DNA of 44,919 nucleotides, taken from contig JASJDZ010000017.1 of NCBI GenBank assembly GCA_030065575.1, positions 1 to 44,919 on the forward strand, in the 5' to 3' direction. This document shows, in pieces, positions 34,850 through 43,213 of this stretch. A program made the translations under genes and the position numbers. The stretch comes from Acidimicrobiia bacterium. Lineage in GTDB: Bacteria > Actinomycetota > Acidimicrobiia > Spongiisociales > UBA5794. Each line of letters begins with the position of its first letter. Position 1 is the stretch's first letter. The notes beneath the pieces are model-generated. The model did not search any database. It saw only the letters and a list, made by a program, of their open reading frames with translations, and was not told the origin of the DNA.

Positions 34850-35431
34850 CTACTCGTCGGTGGAGATCTCCACCTTCTCGTCGGAGGCGAAAGCGCCCCA
34901 GTAGCGGTGGAAGTAGTCCCATCCGGACAGCACGGTGGCCAGCACGGCCACCAGCATCAGCCACTCATCGAAGAAGAAGGGCCCGAACTCCGACTCGGGG
35001 CGGATCAGGGCAAACCCGATGGCGACGAACTGGAAGGTCGTCTTGCTCTTGCCCCAGAAACTCGGCGGCACCGTCGCCTTCTCCAGAGCTGCCACCGCCC
35101 GCAAACCCATCACCGCCACCTCACGGGTGATGATGATGAACGCCGCCCACGACCATGCTCGCCCCACCTCGATCAGAACAAGCAAGCAGCCGATGACGAG
35201 GACCTTGTCCGCAACCGAATCGAGGAAGGCACCAAAAACTGTGGTCAGCTTCCATCGCCGCGCCAGGTATCCATCGGCGAAGTCGGTGAGCGCGACCGGT
35301 ATGAAGATGGCCAGGGCAATCCCAAAAGCATGGTCGATCTGATCCGAAAGCAGCACAAAGGCCATTACCACCGGCGTCAGCGCAATGCGGGTCAGCGCCA
35401 GCAGATTCGGAACGTTGAGCGGTTGCGCCAT
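34850..35431 (-). CDS. pgsA: CDP-diacylglycerol--glycerol-3-phosphate 3-phosphatidyltransferase
   Basis: This 193-residue membrane enzyme of the CDP-alcohol phosphatidyltransferase family makes phosphatidylglycerol phosphate. The family signature D-x2-DG-x2-AR-x8-G-x3-D-x3-D is seen intact as DFADGYLARR, then FGAFLDSVADK (about residues 50-76). Several hydrophobic helices surround it. The N-terminus NVPNLLALTRIALTPVVM is typical of PgsA. The short acidic tail SDEKVEISTDE is unremarkable. It precedes mfd in transcription order, and the hairpins after its stop may separate them. It lies 58 bases after glpK. Confidence 0.92.
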   Translation of the reverse strand: MAQPLNVPNLLALTRIALTPVVMAFVLLSDQIDHAFGIALAIFIPVALTDFADGYLARRWKLTTVFGAFLDSVADKVLVIGCLLVLIEVGRAWSWAAFIIITREVAVMGLRAVAALEKATVPPSFWGKSKTTFQFVAIGFALIRPESEFGPFFFDEWLMLVAVLATVLSGWDYFHRYWGAFASDEKVEISTDE

Positions 35432-35489
35432 GGCCAGATGCTAACCGCTGGCGCCTTCCAGCACCGCTGCGAATCAGGAGCTTCCGGCT

Positions 35490-36968
35490 CTATTCGATCC
35501 AGTTGAGGCTCTTGGCGACCGACTTCTGCCAGGAGGCGTACAGCGCCTCCCGCTGCCCCTCGTCCATTGATGACTCGAACCGCCGGTCTTCGGCCCAATG
35601 CTTGCGCAGTTCGTCGGCATTGCTCCAGAAGCCGGTTGCCAGCCCGGCGGCGTAGGCAGCGCCGAGTACGGTTGTCTCGATGATCGTCGGACGGACCACG
35701 TCGACGTCGAGGATGTCCGCCTGGAACTGCATCAGCAACTCGTTGACGACCATTCCCCCGTCTACCTTGAGCTCGACCATGTCGACCCCGGCATCCGCTT
35801 CCATAGCTTCCAGCACGTCGCGGCTCTGATAAGCCACAGACTCGAGGACGGCGCGAGCGAGGTGGCCTGCCTCACTGAAGCGGGTCAACCCGGCAATGAC
35901 ACCCCGGGCATCGGAGCGCCAATAGGGGGCAAACAGCCCGGAGAACGCAGGCACGAAGTACACATCGCCGTTGTCCTCCACCGACTTGGCCAGAGGCTCG
36001 ATCTCCGGTGCATCTGAGATCATCCGCATCTGGTCGCGCAACCACTGCACTCCCGACCCGGCGATGGCAACCGATCCCTCGAGGGCATAGCGGGGCTTGC
36101 CCGTCGCAACCTGATAGGCAACGGTCGTCAGCAATCCCTTGGTCGATTGGACAGCCTGGGTTCCCGTATTGAGGAGCAGGAAGCAGCCGGTTCCGTAAGT
36201 GTTCTTCGCATCACCAGGGTCGAAGCAAGCCTGGCCAAACATGGCCGCCTGCTGATCACCGAGTATGCCGGCGATGGGTATCCCATCGAGCACCCCACGG
36301 CCTCTGCCGATCAGCCCCACCGACGGGACAATGCGCGGAAGCACTGACTTCGGGATGCCCATGATCTCGAGAATCTCGTCGTCCCAGGCCAGGGTTGCGA
36401 GATCCATCAGGAGGGTCCGACTGGCATTGGTGACGTCGGTGATGTGCTCCCCGGTGAGGTTCCACATCACCCAGGAATCCATGGTGCCGAATCGAACCTC
36501 CCCGGCTTCGGCCCTCGCCCGGAGCCCGTCCACATTGTCCAGCAGCCAGCGCAGCTTGGGACCGGCAAAGTAGGTGGCCAGGGGAAGACCGGTCTTCGCC
36601 CGGAATCGGTCGAGCCCGTGATCTCCACCTAGCTCCCGACACAGAGCGTCCGTCCGCGTGTCCTGCCAGACGATTGCCGGGGCCAGGGGCTCACCGGTGG
36701 CGGCATCCCAGACCATTGTGGTTTCCCGCTGATTGGTCAGACCGACGGCGGCGAGGTCGGTGCGGTCGAGCCCGGCATCGGCCAGCGCGGCGGTGATGAC
36801 GGCTTCGGTGTTGGCCCATATCTCGACGGCGTCATGCTCGACCCAGCCCGGCTGCGGCATGTACTGGGCATGCTCCTTCTGCGCCATGCCGACGAACGTT
36901 CCGGCGTGGTCGACAATTGCGAACCGGGTGCTAGTCGTTCCCTGATCAATCGCTCCAACGTAAGCCAC
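35490..36968 (-). CDS. glpK: glycerol kinase
   Basis: The 492-residue FGGY-family kinase phosphorylates glycerol to sn-glycerol 3-phosphate. The ATP loop is [17 protein letters not shown] at the N-terminus. Further motifs are [76 protein letters not shown] and [21 protein letters not shown]. The length and catalytic Asp region are normal. The GTG start has AAGGAGA just before it. It lies 18 bases after pth and ahead of pgsA. Glycerol 3-phosphate is the PgsA co-substrate, so the neighbourhood makes metabolic sense. No glpF or glpD is present. Confidence 0.96.
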   Translation of the reverse strand: MAYVGAIDQGTTSTRFAIVDHAGTFVGMAQKEHAQYMPQPGWVEHDAVEIWANTEAVITAALADAGLDRTDLAAVGLTNQRETTMVWDAATGEPLAPAIVWQDTRTDALCRELGGDHGLDRFRAKTGLPLATYFAGPKLRWLLDNVDGLRARAEAGEVRFGTMDSWVMWNLTGEHITDVTNASRTLLMDLATLAWDDEILEIMGIPKSVLPRIVPSVGLIGRGRGVLDGIPIAGILGDQQAAMFGQACFDPGDAKNTYGTGCFLLLNTGTQAVQSTKGLLTTVAYQVATGKPRYALEGSVAIAGSGVQWLRDQMRMISDAPEIEPLAKSVEDNGDVYFVPAFSGLFAPYWRSDARGVIAGLTRFSEAGHLARAVLESVAYQSRDVLEAMEADAGVDMVELKVDGGMVVNELLMQFQADILDVDVVRPTIIETTVLGAAYAAGLATGFWSNADELRKHWAEDRRFESSMDEGQREALYASWQKSVAKSLNWIE

Positions 36969-36986
36969 GTGCTCTCCTTCTGTTCT

Positions 36987-37583
36987 CTATGCCGAGCCGG
37001 TGAGCTGCTGAGCAGCCACTCCGCCCTCACTGATGAATCGCTCCACCACATCGGCGGCCTGCTGGACCATGAGATCGACTTCGGGTTGTTCCTTCGCTGT
37101 GAATCGACGCAGCACAAAGGCCGCGGGGTCCATTCTGCCCGGTGGACGGCCTACTCCGCATTTGAGCCGCCAGAACTCCTTTGTTCCCAGCGAGCGGATA
37201 ACCGAACGGGCACCGTTGTTGCCGCCCGACCCGCGATCGAATTGGAGGCGCAGGCGGGCGAACGGAAGATCGATATCGTCATGGACGATGAGCAAGTCCT
37301 CGGAGTCGGCGTCGAAATAGCGCAGCAACGGAGCTACCGCTTGTCCCGACTCGTTCATGAATGTCGTCGGTACTGCCAACACGACCCGGGCTTGGCCCAG
37401 GCGAGCTTCGCTCACCTCAGCTCGAATGGTGCGCCGGGCGCGTTTGAACACTGCTCCATGCCTGTGGGCGACGACCCTCACTACATCTGCGCCGAGGTTG
37501 TGCCGCGTCTCGTCGTATCGGGTGCCCGGATTGCGCAGACCTACGACAACCGGAAGACGAGGCTCGAAGGCGTCGGAGGAGAC
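36987..37583 (-). CDS. pth: peptidyl-tRNA hydrolase, start codon not standard
   Basis: Pth releases peptides from prematurely dropped peptidyl-tRNA. The frame reads VVVGLRNPGTRYDETRHNLG, with the Asn and catalytic His of the family, then PTTFMNESGQAV, IVHDDIDLPFARLRL, GSGGNNGARSVI and RLKCGVGRPPG. Length from 37583 is 198 residues, normal for the family. However, between the in-frame stop at 37616-37614 and the conserved motif there is no ATG, GTG or TTG. The first is a GTG at 37481, beyond the catalytic His. GTC at 37583-37581 lies at good distance from the GAGGAG inside the end of rplY, so it is the likely start site, or a single-base change from GTG. Confidence 0.85.
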   Translation of the reverse strand, partial: VSSDAFEPRLPVVVGLRNPGTRYDETRHNLGADVVRVVAHRHGAVFKRARRTIRAEVSEARLGQARVVLAVPTTFMNESGQAVAPLLRYFDADSEDLLIVHDDIDLPFARLRLQFDRGSGGNNGARSVIRSLGTKEFWRLKCGVGRPPGRMDPAAFVLRRFTAKEQPEVDLMVQQAADVVERFISEGGVAAQQLTGSA

Positions 37584-37585
37584 GG

Positions 37586-38260
37586 CTACTCCTCTTCCTC
37601 CGCAGCGGCCTCTTCACCAGCCTCTTCGCCGACCTCGGCAACGGGCACGATGGGCTCGCCGTCCTCGTCGTACTCGACGACCTCGACCGGCTCCTCCTCA
37701 ACGCGGGGCAGGAGAACGGTAACCAGCGGCCGATCCTCGTCATCGGTGTAGTCCACGCCCTCGACCTCGGGGAGATCCGAGACCTTGAGCGTGTCGCCGG
37801 TTGCCATCGCTTCGATGTCGACAACGATCGAGCTGGGAATGGCGGTCGGCAGTGCGGAGATATTGACGGTCGTTGCAATCGCCTCGACGAACCCGCCGTC
37901 CTCGCGGACTCCGAGCGGCGTACCGATGTACTCGAGCGCAACCTCAGCCGCAATCGCCTCGTCCAGGGAGATCTGGATGAGATCGAGGTGGATGACCTCG
38001 CCCCGAACCGGATGGCGCTGCACCTCGCGGGCAACGGCCAGCACTTTCTCATCGCCTTCGATGTCGACGTTGATCAGTGCGTTGCGACCGGCCTCCGTAT
38101 GCAGCGCGGCATAGAGCTCACGACCGTTGACCGTAATGGACTTCGCCGCGGCGTTCTTGCCATAAACCGTTGCCGGGACCAGGCCCTGGCGTCGCAGGCG
38201 TCGGGACGGCCGGGTCCCGAATGCGGAGCGCGGCTGGGCGCTGAGTGTCACCTGGTCCAT
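37586..38260 (-). CDS. rplY: 50S ribosomal protein L25/general stress protein Ctc (bL25)
   Basis: This 224-residue protein has the long CTC/TL5 form. The N-terminal 5S-rRNA-binding domain (LSAQPRSAFGTRPSRRLRRQ, GLVPATVYGKN, AREVQRHPVRGEVIHLDLIQI) is followed by the C-terminal beta domain (VREDGGFVEAIATTVNISAL, VVDIEAMATGDTLKVSDL) and a very acidic tail of Glu and Ala. The ATG at 38260 has GAGGAG nine bases upstream. A reading from 38341 would run into the promoter and is rejected. The tail's GGAGGAAGAGGAG run also supplies the ribosome site for pth. Confidence 0.94.
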   Translation of the reverse strand: MDQVTLSAQPRSAFGTRPSRRLRRQGLVPATVYGKNAAAKSITVNGRELYAALHTEAGRNALINVDIEGDEKVLAVAREVQRHPVRGEVIHLDLIQISLDEAIAAEVALEYIGTPLGVREDGGFVEAIATTVNISALPTAIPSSIVVDIEAMATGDTLKVSDLPEVEGVDYTDDEDRPLVTVLLPRVEEEPVEVVEYDEDGEPIVPVAEVGEEAGEEAAAEEEE

Positions 38261-38339
38261 TGTGTAAGTCTCCTCGCTAAGGCTTCTTTGGGGGTTGCGG
38301 CGCCGCGCGGAAAGGGCAGGGCGCTCTAGAACGGCCCAC

Positions 38340-38368
38340 ATTATGCGCTATTGAGGCGCCGTAGGCAA
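38340..38368 (-). promoter_or_regulatory. sigma70-type promoter of rplY-pth-glpK
   Basis: On the - strand TTGCCT (38368-38363) and CATAAT (38345-38340) are separated by exactly 17 bases, close to the housekeeping consensus. They lie about 80 bases ahead of the rplY start, in the 169-base gap after yjbQ. The rest of the gap (38369-38429) shows no gene. Confidence 0.6.
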
Positions 38369-38429
38369 AGGGAGCAAAGCTCAATCGCACTCCGGAGCGG
38401 TTCTGGCGGATATCGAGACAGGGTTCGGT

Positions 38430-38834
38430 TCAGCCGGCAAGGAAGCTAAAGCGTATCTTGCGCTGCGGGTTGTCCGCATTGGGGTCGACCAGGACGATCG
38501 ACTGCCAGGTACCGAGCGCCAATCGGCCGCCTACCACGGGCACCACCGTCGAGGGCGCCACGATCCCAGGGAGTACATGATCAGCACCGTGGCCGACGCT
38601 TCCGTGTCTGTGGCGATAACGATCGGAGCGGGGCAGCAGCTCGTCGAGGATGTCCATGAGATCGTCATCGCTACCAGCCCCGGTCTCGATGATGGCGACC
38701 CCCGCCGTGGCGTGCGGAACAAAGACGCTGAGTAGACCGTCCCCCTCCCCGCGCACGAAAGCATCCGCAGCCCTGGTGATATCCGTGATGCCCCGCACCG
38801 AACCGGTTGTGATCGTGATGACCTCGGTCTTCAT
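38430..38834 (-). CDS. yjbQ: YjbQ-family (UPF0047) protein
   Basis: This 134-residue YjbQ-fold protein has the conserved FVPHATAGVAIIETG, DDLMDILDELLP, YRHRHGSVGHGADHVLPGIV, GRLALGTWQSIVLVD and C-terminal RKIRFSFLAG. The His-rich pattern (H in PHAT, HRHG, HGADH) is the family's probable metal or phosphate site. Members have been reported to show weak thiamine-phosphate synthase activity, so that annotation is used in databases, but the real role is unsettled. It begins four bases after the prs stop and is surely co-transcribed. A longer frame from 39113 is an out-of-frame reading of prs. Confidence 0.88.
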   Translation of the reverse strand: MKTEVITITTGSVRGITDITRAADAFVRGEGDGLLSVFVPHATAGVAIIETGAGSDDDLMDILDELLPRSDRYRHRHGSVGHGADHVLPGIVAPSTVVPVVGGRLALGTWQSIVLVDPNADNPQRKIRFSFLAG

Positions 38835-38838
38835 CCGA

Positions 38839-39810
38839 TCACATGTTCTCGCCCTTGAAGATGGCGCTGACCGAGGCGTCGGTGAAGATGGCGTTGATGG
38901 CCCCGGCGAGAACCGACCCGATCGAAAGCACGGTGAGGGTGGGTAGGTCCGATGCGTCATCGGGAACGGGCAGTGTGTTGCTGATGACCACTTCGCTGAT
39001 GGCAGAGTTCTTGATGCGATCGACGGCCGGGTCGGACATGATCCCGTGGCTGGCCACCAACCGCACGCTGAGAGCGCCTCGCTGATGCAGCATGTTGGCC
39101 GCCCCCACCGCACTGCCTGCGGTGTCGATGATGTCGTCGACGATGATGCAGTGCCGCCCGTTTATGTCACCGATCACCTCGAGCGACTCGGACTGGTTGC
39201 GCACGTCGGTACTACGTCGCTTGTCAATGAAGGCAACCGCCGCATCGAGGTGACGCGCATATCGGGCCGCCCGCTTCACGCCGCCGGCATCCGGCGACAC
39301 GATGGTCGTCGGACCGTCGAGAGTCTTTGCCAGATAGTCGACAAAGACGGGCAGGGCGGTGAGGTGGTCGAATGGAACATCAACGAAGCCCTGTATCTGC
39401 CCGGTGTGCAGATCGACTGAAGCCAGCCGATCGGCGCCCGCGGTGACGAACAGATCACCCATCAGCTTCGCCGCGATCGGCTCGCGAGGCCGGCCTTTCT
39501 TGTCCTGGCGGGCGTAGCCGAAGTACGGGATGACAGCCGTGATCCGCTTCGCCGATGCCCTCTTCAGCGCATCAATCATGATGAGCTGTTCGACGATGTG
39601 GAAGTTGACCGGCGAGACATGGCTCTGGATCACAAAACAGTCGGCGCCGCGCACACTCGAAGTGAAGTGGATGTAGATCTCGCTGTTGGCGAAGACCTCG
39701 CGTTCGACGCCACCCAGTTCGGTTCCGAGGATGTTGGCAACTTCACGTGCCAAGCCCTCGTTCGCCGACCCGGAAAAAACCATCAGACGTTTGCGGCTGC
39801 TGATTTCCAC
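38839..39810 (-). CDS. prs: ribose-phosphate pyrophosphokinase
   Basis: The 323-residue enzyme makes PRPP from ribose 5-phosphate and ATP. Motifs in order are LMVFSGSANEGLAREVANIL, FANSEIYIHFTSSVRGADCF, YFGYARQDKKGRPREPIAAK (ATP/regulatory flexible loop), VSPDAGGVKRAARYA and the PRPP-binding loop CIIVDDIIDTAGSAVGAA. The length is standard. The GTG start has GGAGGG nine bases upstream. It follows glmU by 103 bases on the same strand, the usual actinobacterial glmU-prs pairing. Confidence 0.96.
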   Translation of the reverse strand: MEISSRKRLMVFSGSANEGLAREVANILGTELGGVEREVFANSEIYIHFTSSVRGADCFVIQSHVSPVNFHIVEQLIMIDALKRASAKRITAVIPYFGYARQDKKGRPREPIAAKLMGDLFVTAGADRLASVDLHTGQIQGFVDVPFDHLTALPVFVDYLAKTLDGPTTIVSPDAGGVKRAARYARHLDAAVAFIDKRRSTDVRNQSESLEVIGDINGRHCIIVDDIIDTAGSAVGAANMLHQRGALSVRLVASHGIMSDPAVDRIKNSAISEVVISNTLPVPDDASDLPTLTVLSIGSVLAGAINAIFTDASVSAIFKGENM

Positions 39811-39913
39811 GTTGTCCGACCCTCCCGTGGCCTCAGCAGCAGGCTAGCGGCCTGTGGACGGAACAGGCAATGTCGAGGATTGCGTCGGGAGCGCTCCCAG
39901 CAGGGACGATCAC

Positions 39914-40648
39914 CTAGGCGCGGAGACGCTCTGCGAGGACCGCTTCAACCTCAGCAATCTGGTCGACGGAATTGATCCCGAGGCCTTCTTCCGGGTCTGC
40001 GATGAACGCGGCAGCCCGAAATCCCTTCCCGACCAGAATCTCGACCGCGTCGGTCAGGTAGAACTCCGCCTGCGCATTGTTCTGATCGATCTGCTCGAGC
40101 GCTGGTGGCAGATGCTCAGCGGCGAACAGATACACCGAAGTGTTCACCTCGCCTATCTCGAGCTGTTCTGGGGTGGCGTCCTTTGCTTCGACGATCCCGA
40201 CAACACTCCCGCCATCGCGGATCACCCGGCCGTAGGCCCCGGGCTCGTCCAGCTCCACCGTGAGCAGCGTTACCGCAGCAGCGGAGTCGCCGTGGAGCGC
40301 CAGCAACTCACGGAGCGTGTTGGCACTAACCAAGGGCATATCTCCCGGTATGACCAGAATGTCGTCCTGATCACAGAACTCCAGCGCGCTGAGACCGACG
40401 GCCGCAGCGTGGCCGGTTCCGAGCTGCTCTACCTGGTGCGCCGACCGGGCCCCTTCTGGCAGTATCGATCGCACCTCATCTGCCTGATGCCCGACGACCA
40501 CTGCAATGTCTTCGACTCCCGCATCGGCCACGGCGTCCATAACCCAGAGCAACATGGGGCGCCCGGCCACAGGATGCAGAACCTTGGCCAGATCGGAGTT
40601 CATCCGGGTGCCCTTGCCGGCGGCGAGGACTATCGCTTTCACGGCCAC
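39914..40648 (-). CDS. glmU: GlmU-type uridylyltransferase, N-terminal domain only
   Basis: This 244-residue nucleotidyltransferase matches the N-terminal half of GlmU, which makes UDP-GlcNAc from GlcNAc-1-phosphate and UTP. Visible motifs are VLAAGKGTRMNSDLAKVLHP, EQLGTGHAAAVG, IPGDMPLVSA, GAYGRVIRDGG, IVEAKDATPEQ, EVNTSVYLF and NAQAEFYLTDAVEIL, all characteristic of GlmU. The usual protein has about 450 residues with a C-terminal left-handed beta-helix acetyltransferase. Here the frame ends at LAERLRA and no hexapeptide repeats follow in any frame of the 103-base gap. The acetylation step must be done elsewhere, or not by this route. It starts with GTG, 26 bases after tRNA-Gln. Confidence 0.88.
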   Translation of the reverse strand: MAVKAIVLAAGKGTRMNSDLAKVLHPVAGRPMLLWVMDAVADAGVEDIAVVVGHQADEVRSILPEGARSAHQVEQLGTGHAAAVGLSALEFCDQDDILVIPGDMPLVSANTLRELLALHGDSAAAVTLLTVELDEPGAYGRVIRDGGSVVGIVEAKDATPEQLEIGEVNTSVYLFAAEHLPPALEQIDQNNAQAEFYLTDAVEILVGKGFRAAAFIADPEEGLGINSVDQIAEVEAVLAERLRA

Positions 40649-40671
40649 TGTGTAACACCAATCGTCGATAG

Positions 40672-40746
40672 TGGCTGGGGGACCAGGACTCGAACCCGGA
40701 CTGCGTGGACCAAAACCACGTGTGCTGCCAATTACACCATCCCCCA
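40672..40746 (-). tRNA. tRNA-Gln (anticodon UUG), CCA encoded
   Basis: The - strand cloverleaf begins TGGGGGATGGTGTAATTGG and has the anticodon arm CGTGG-TTTTGGT-CCACG (anticodon UUG). The T-arm is CCGGGTTCGAGTCCTGG, and the acceptor strand TCCCCCA is followed by G and an encoded CCA (40674-40672). It lies between ispE (46 bases upstream) and glmU (23 bases downstream) on the same strand, so it is probably part of their transcript. Confidence 0.96.
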
Positions 40747-40792
40747 GAGATTGGGGACCCCAAGTCGAGGGGCGGATAGGGATTGTAGAGGC

Positions 40793-41650
40793 CTAGGCCG
40801 TCTCAGTGAATCGCCATCCCCGCGGCATCAACTCACAGGCCTCGGCGAATCGGGACCCGGTCGGAACGGCAGCGGCGGCTCCGATTGCCTCGTCACCGTC
40901 AACGAAGAACCCGAACAGGGAGGGCCCGCTGCCCGATAGCATCACCGGCCTTCCCCAAGCTTCCTCTAGCTCGCCCCTCCAGTCATCGAGCTCCGGGACG
41001 AGAGCGACCGCAGCGGGATACAGGTCGTTGCGGAGATCGCCTTCGTCTCGTAGCGCCGGGGGAAGCGCCGCCTGGCTCACTTGCAGACCCGCCGGCTCCC
41101 CGAGCTCATCCCATTTGCGGAACGCAGCCGCCGTCCCGATCTCGGCCGGGGGAACCACGATGGCGAGGGTGAACCCGCTGAGCGGCTCGAGAGGAGCAAC
41201 GATCTCACCGCGGCCGGAGACTCGAGCTGTGCCGCCGCGGAGACAGAAAGGCACATCCGAGCCGAGTTCCCGAGCAAGCTCGACGAGCGTGCCATCGTCG
41301 ACTCCGAAGTAGCGACCAGCCAGGGCCAGCCCGGCCGCCGCATCGGCGCTGCCGCCTCCGAGACCAGCTGCGGCCGGGATTGTCTTGTCGAGCGCGATGC
41401 CGATTGGCTGCCTGCTACCTGCTCGCGCCCGCACGGCAGCCGCCGCTCGAAACGCAAGGTTGTTCATGCCGTCGATGACGGGCCGCCCGGACGAAGATGA
41501 CACTTCGTCCCGTTCCGCTGCAGCGATGGCCAGTTCATCGACGATCCCAATGGACTGAAAGAGGCCGGTCAAGGTGTGGAACCCATCACTGCGAAGGGAA
41601 CCCACCTTCAGGCCGAGATTGACCTTGGCGAACGCCTCAGCGCGAATCAT
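40793..41650 (-). CDS. ispE: 4-diphosphocytidyl-2-C-methyl-D-erythritol kinase
   Basis: The 285-residue GHMP kinase of the non-mevalonate isoprenoid pathway phosphorylates CDP-methylerythritol. It has AFAKVNLGLKVGSLRSDGFH at the N-terminus, the phosphate loop IPAAAGLGGGSADAAAGLAL, SDVPFCLRGGTARVSGRGE and C-terminal VMLSGSGPSLFGFF. The length is normal. Its ATG overlaps the rsmA stop by four bases (ATGA). It supplies isoprenoid for the menaquinone tail made by MenA, among other products. Confidence 0.95.
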   Translation of the reverse strand: MIRAEAFAKVNLGLKVGSLRSDGFHTLTGLFQSIGIVDELAIAAAERDEVSSSSGRPVIDGMNNLAFRAAAAVRARAGSRQPIGIALDKTIPAAAGLGGGSADAAAGLALAGRYFGVDDGTLVELARELGSDVPFCLRGGTARVSGRGEIVAPLEPLSGFTLAIVVPPAEIGTAAAFRKWDELGEPAGLQVSQAALPPALRDEGDLRNDLYPAAVALVPELDDWRGELEEAWGRPVMLSGSGPSLFGFFVDGDEAIGAAAAVPTGSRFAEACELMPRGWRFTETA

Positions 41651-42456
41651 GCGATTGCCTCGGCAAGTATCAGGAAGGCCTCGGGGGGAAGGTCCTCGGG
41701 GCGTGCGGTGGGATCGATCCCGACCCCGGCAAGTACTGCAGTGGGGTCATCAACGACGGCCGAGAGCGAGCGACGCAGCATCTTGCGCCTCTGTTGGAAT
41801 GCCGTGCCGGCGATCTCGATAGCACGCTCTGCCCCGGCGGGCGCCCCGATTCGGCTCATGACGATCACAGCTGAGTCGACCTCCGGCATCGGATAGAAGA
41901 CGGACGGCGGCACTGTAGACGCAAGCTCGGTATCGGAGTGCAGCGCCGCAACGATCGACGGCACACCGTACGAACGGGATCCGGGACCGGCGACAAAACG
42001 TTCGGCAACCTCCTTCTGCACCATCACTACCAGCCTGGTGATCTCAGGCACATGCCGAAGGACGTCGAGCACGAGCGGGGTGCCGACGTTGTACGGGAGA
42101 TTGGCCACCATGGTCCACATGCCGCCGCCGAGTGCCGCACTCAGATCGACCTTCGTGACGTCTTCGCCCCTCAGGTCGACATCCGTCCCGGCAAGGACCT
42201 GCTCGAGTAGCGGCATCAACCCACGATCGATTTCGTAAGCCACCACATGAGCTCCAGTGGCGGCGAGAGCCTTGGTCAGGGTCCCGGTGCCCGCCCCGAC
42301 TTCGACCACATGGTCGCCGGGCCCGACGGCGGCGATGCGCACAATCCGGTCGACGAAGTTGGGGTCGGCCAGGAAGTTCTGCCCGAGGCTGCGCTGCGGC
42401 TTGAGCCCGTGAGCCGCCAGCAATGCTCGGATCTCGGCGCGACCCTGGCCGGTCAT
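41647..42456 (-). CDS. rsmA: 16S rRNA (adenine1518-N6/adenine1519-N6)-dimethyltransferase
   Basis: RsmA/KsgA dimethylates two adjacent adenines in the 3' hairpin of 16S rRNA during 30S maturation. The 269-residue protein has the start HGLKPQRSLGQNFLADPN, the SAM motif VVEVGAGTGTLTKALAATG and VVAYEIDRGL. The catalytic motif is NLPYNVGTPLVL, and the C-terminal domain includes FYPMPEVDSAVI and FQQRRKMLRRSL. The ATG at 42456 forms an ATGA overlap with tatD; a longer reading from 42531 lies inside tatD and is rejected. Confidence 0.96.
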   Translation of the reverse strand: MTGQGRAEIRALLAAHGLKPQRSLGQNFLADPNFVDRIVRIAAVGPGDHVVEVGAGTGTLTKALAATGAHVVAYEIDRGLMPLLEQVLAGTDVDLRGEDVTKVDLSAALGGGMWTMVANLPYNVGTPLVLDVLRHVPEITRLVVMVQKEVAERFVAGPGSRSYGVPSIVAALHSDTELASTVPPSVFYPMPEVDSAVIVMSRIGAPAGAERAIEIAGTAFQQRRKMLRRSLSAVVDDPTAVLAGVGIDPTARPEDLPPEAFLILAEAIA

Positions 42457-43211
42457 GATGTGGGATAGCCGAAGACCCGCCGGGCGGTGGCCGCCGTCTT
42501 CGCAGCCACGTCGGCTACCGGCATCCCCCACACCTCGGCGAGCTGCTCACCGACTAACGGCACGAAGGCAGGCTCATTCGATCGGTCCCGGTGCTGCTGC
42601 GGCGGCAAGTAAGGGGTGTCGGTTTCGACCATGCACCGTTCCGGCGGCGTGACCGCGGCGGCCCGACGCACGGTATCGGCGGTCGGGTAGGTGAGCATCC
42701 CCGCAAACGAGAAGGTCACCCCCAGCTCGGCGAAGCGCTTCGTCCACTTCGGACCGCCCGTCCAGCTGTGGAGCACGACCTTCTCCCCGTGTTCTGCGGC
42801 CGCCACCGCCTCGTACACGTCCCGGAAGGAATCGCGGGTGTGGACGATCACGGGCTTGTTCATCTCGATTGCCAGTCTCAGCTGCTCGCCGAACACCTCT
42901 CGTTGCACGGAGCGTGGCGACAGGTCGCGGTAGTAGTCGAGACCGCACTCACCAATGGCGTCGGCCTCGGCCATGAGTGCAGTTAGGCGCGACCCCTCCT
43001 CGACCCACCGGGTGGCATCGTGCGGATGCAGCCCCGCTGCCCAGAGGACCTTGTTGCGATACGAGACCGCCAGGCGGTGAGCCTGTAGTGATGTCTCCAG
43101 GTCGATGCCGGGGCACATCAGCCAGTCCACCGCAGCGACGCCGGCGCGCTCGAGCAGCGCCTCGGGACCATCGGCAGCGGCAAAGAGATGACAGTGACTG
43201 TCGACCCACAT
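42453..43211 (-). CDS. tatD: TatD-family metal-dependent hydrolase/DNase
   Basis: The 252-residue amidohydrolase-fold protein shows the TatD ligands in order: WVDSHCHL at the N-terminus, IGECGLDYYRDLSP (Glu), KPVIVHTRDSF (His), VLHSWTGG (His) and METDTPYLPPQ (Asp). The family members are DNases, with suggested roles in DNA repair or tRNA quality control. It starts two bases after the metG stop and overlaps rsmA. In many actinobacteria an rpf gene lies between tatD and rsmA; it is absent here. Confidence 0.94.
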   Translation of the reverse strand: MWVDSHCHLFAAADGPEALLERAGVAAVDWLMCPGIDLETSLQAHRLAVSYRNKVLWAAGLHPHDATRWVEEGSRLTALMAEADAIGECGLDYYRDLSPRSVQREVFGEQLRLAIEMNKPVIVHTRDSFRDVYEAVAAAEHGEKVVLHSWTGGPKWTKRFAELGVTFSFAGMLTYPTADTVRRAAAVTPPERCMVETDTPYLPPQQHRDRSNEPAFVPLVGEQLAEVWGMPVADVAAKTAATARRVFGYPTS

Positions 43212-43213
43212 GG

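Noticed and set aside
38430-39113. Extended start for yjbQ at 39113
   Set aside because: The added part is an out-of-frame reading of prs; the ATG at 38834 sits four bases after the prs stop and begins the family N-terminus.
39811-39913. Frameshifted remnant of the GlmU acetyltransferase domain
   Set aside because: Only about 100 bases are available and no hexapeptide repeat pattern is visible in any frame. The only structure is the palindrome GGGAGCGCTCCC at 39887-39898.
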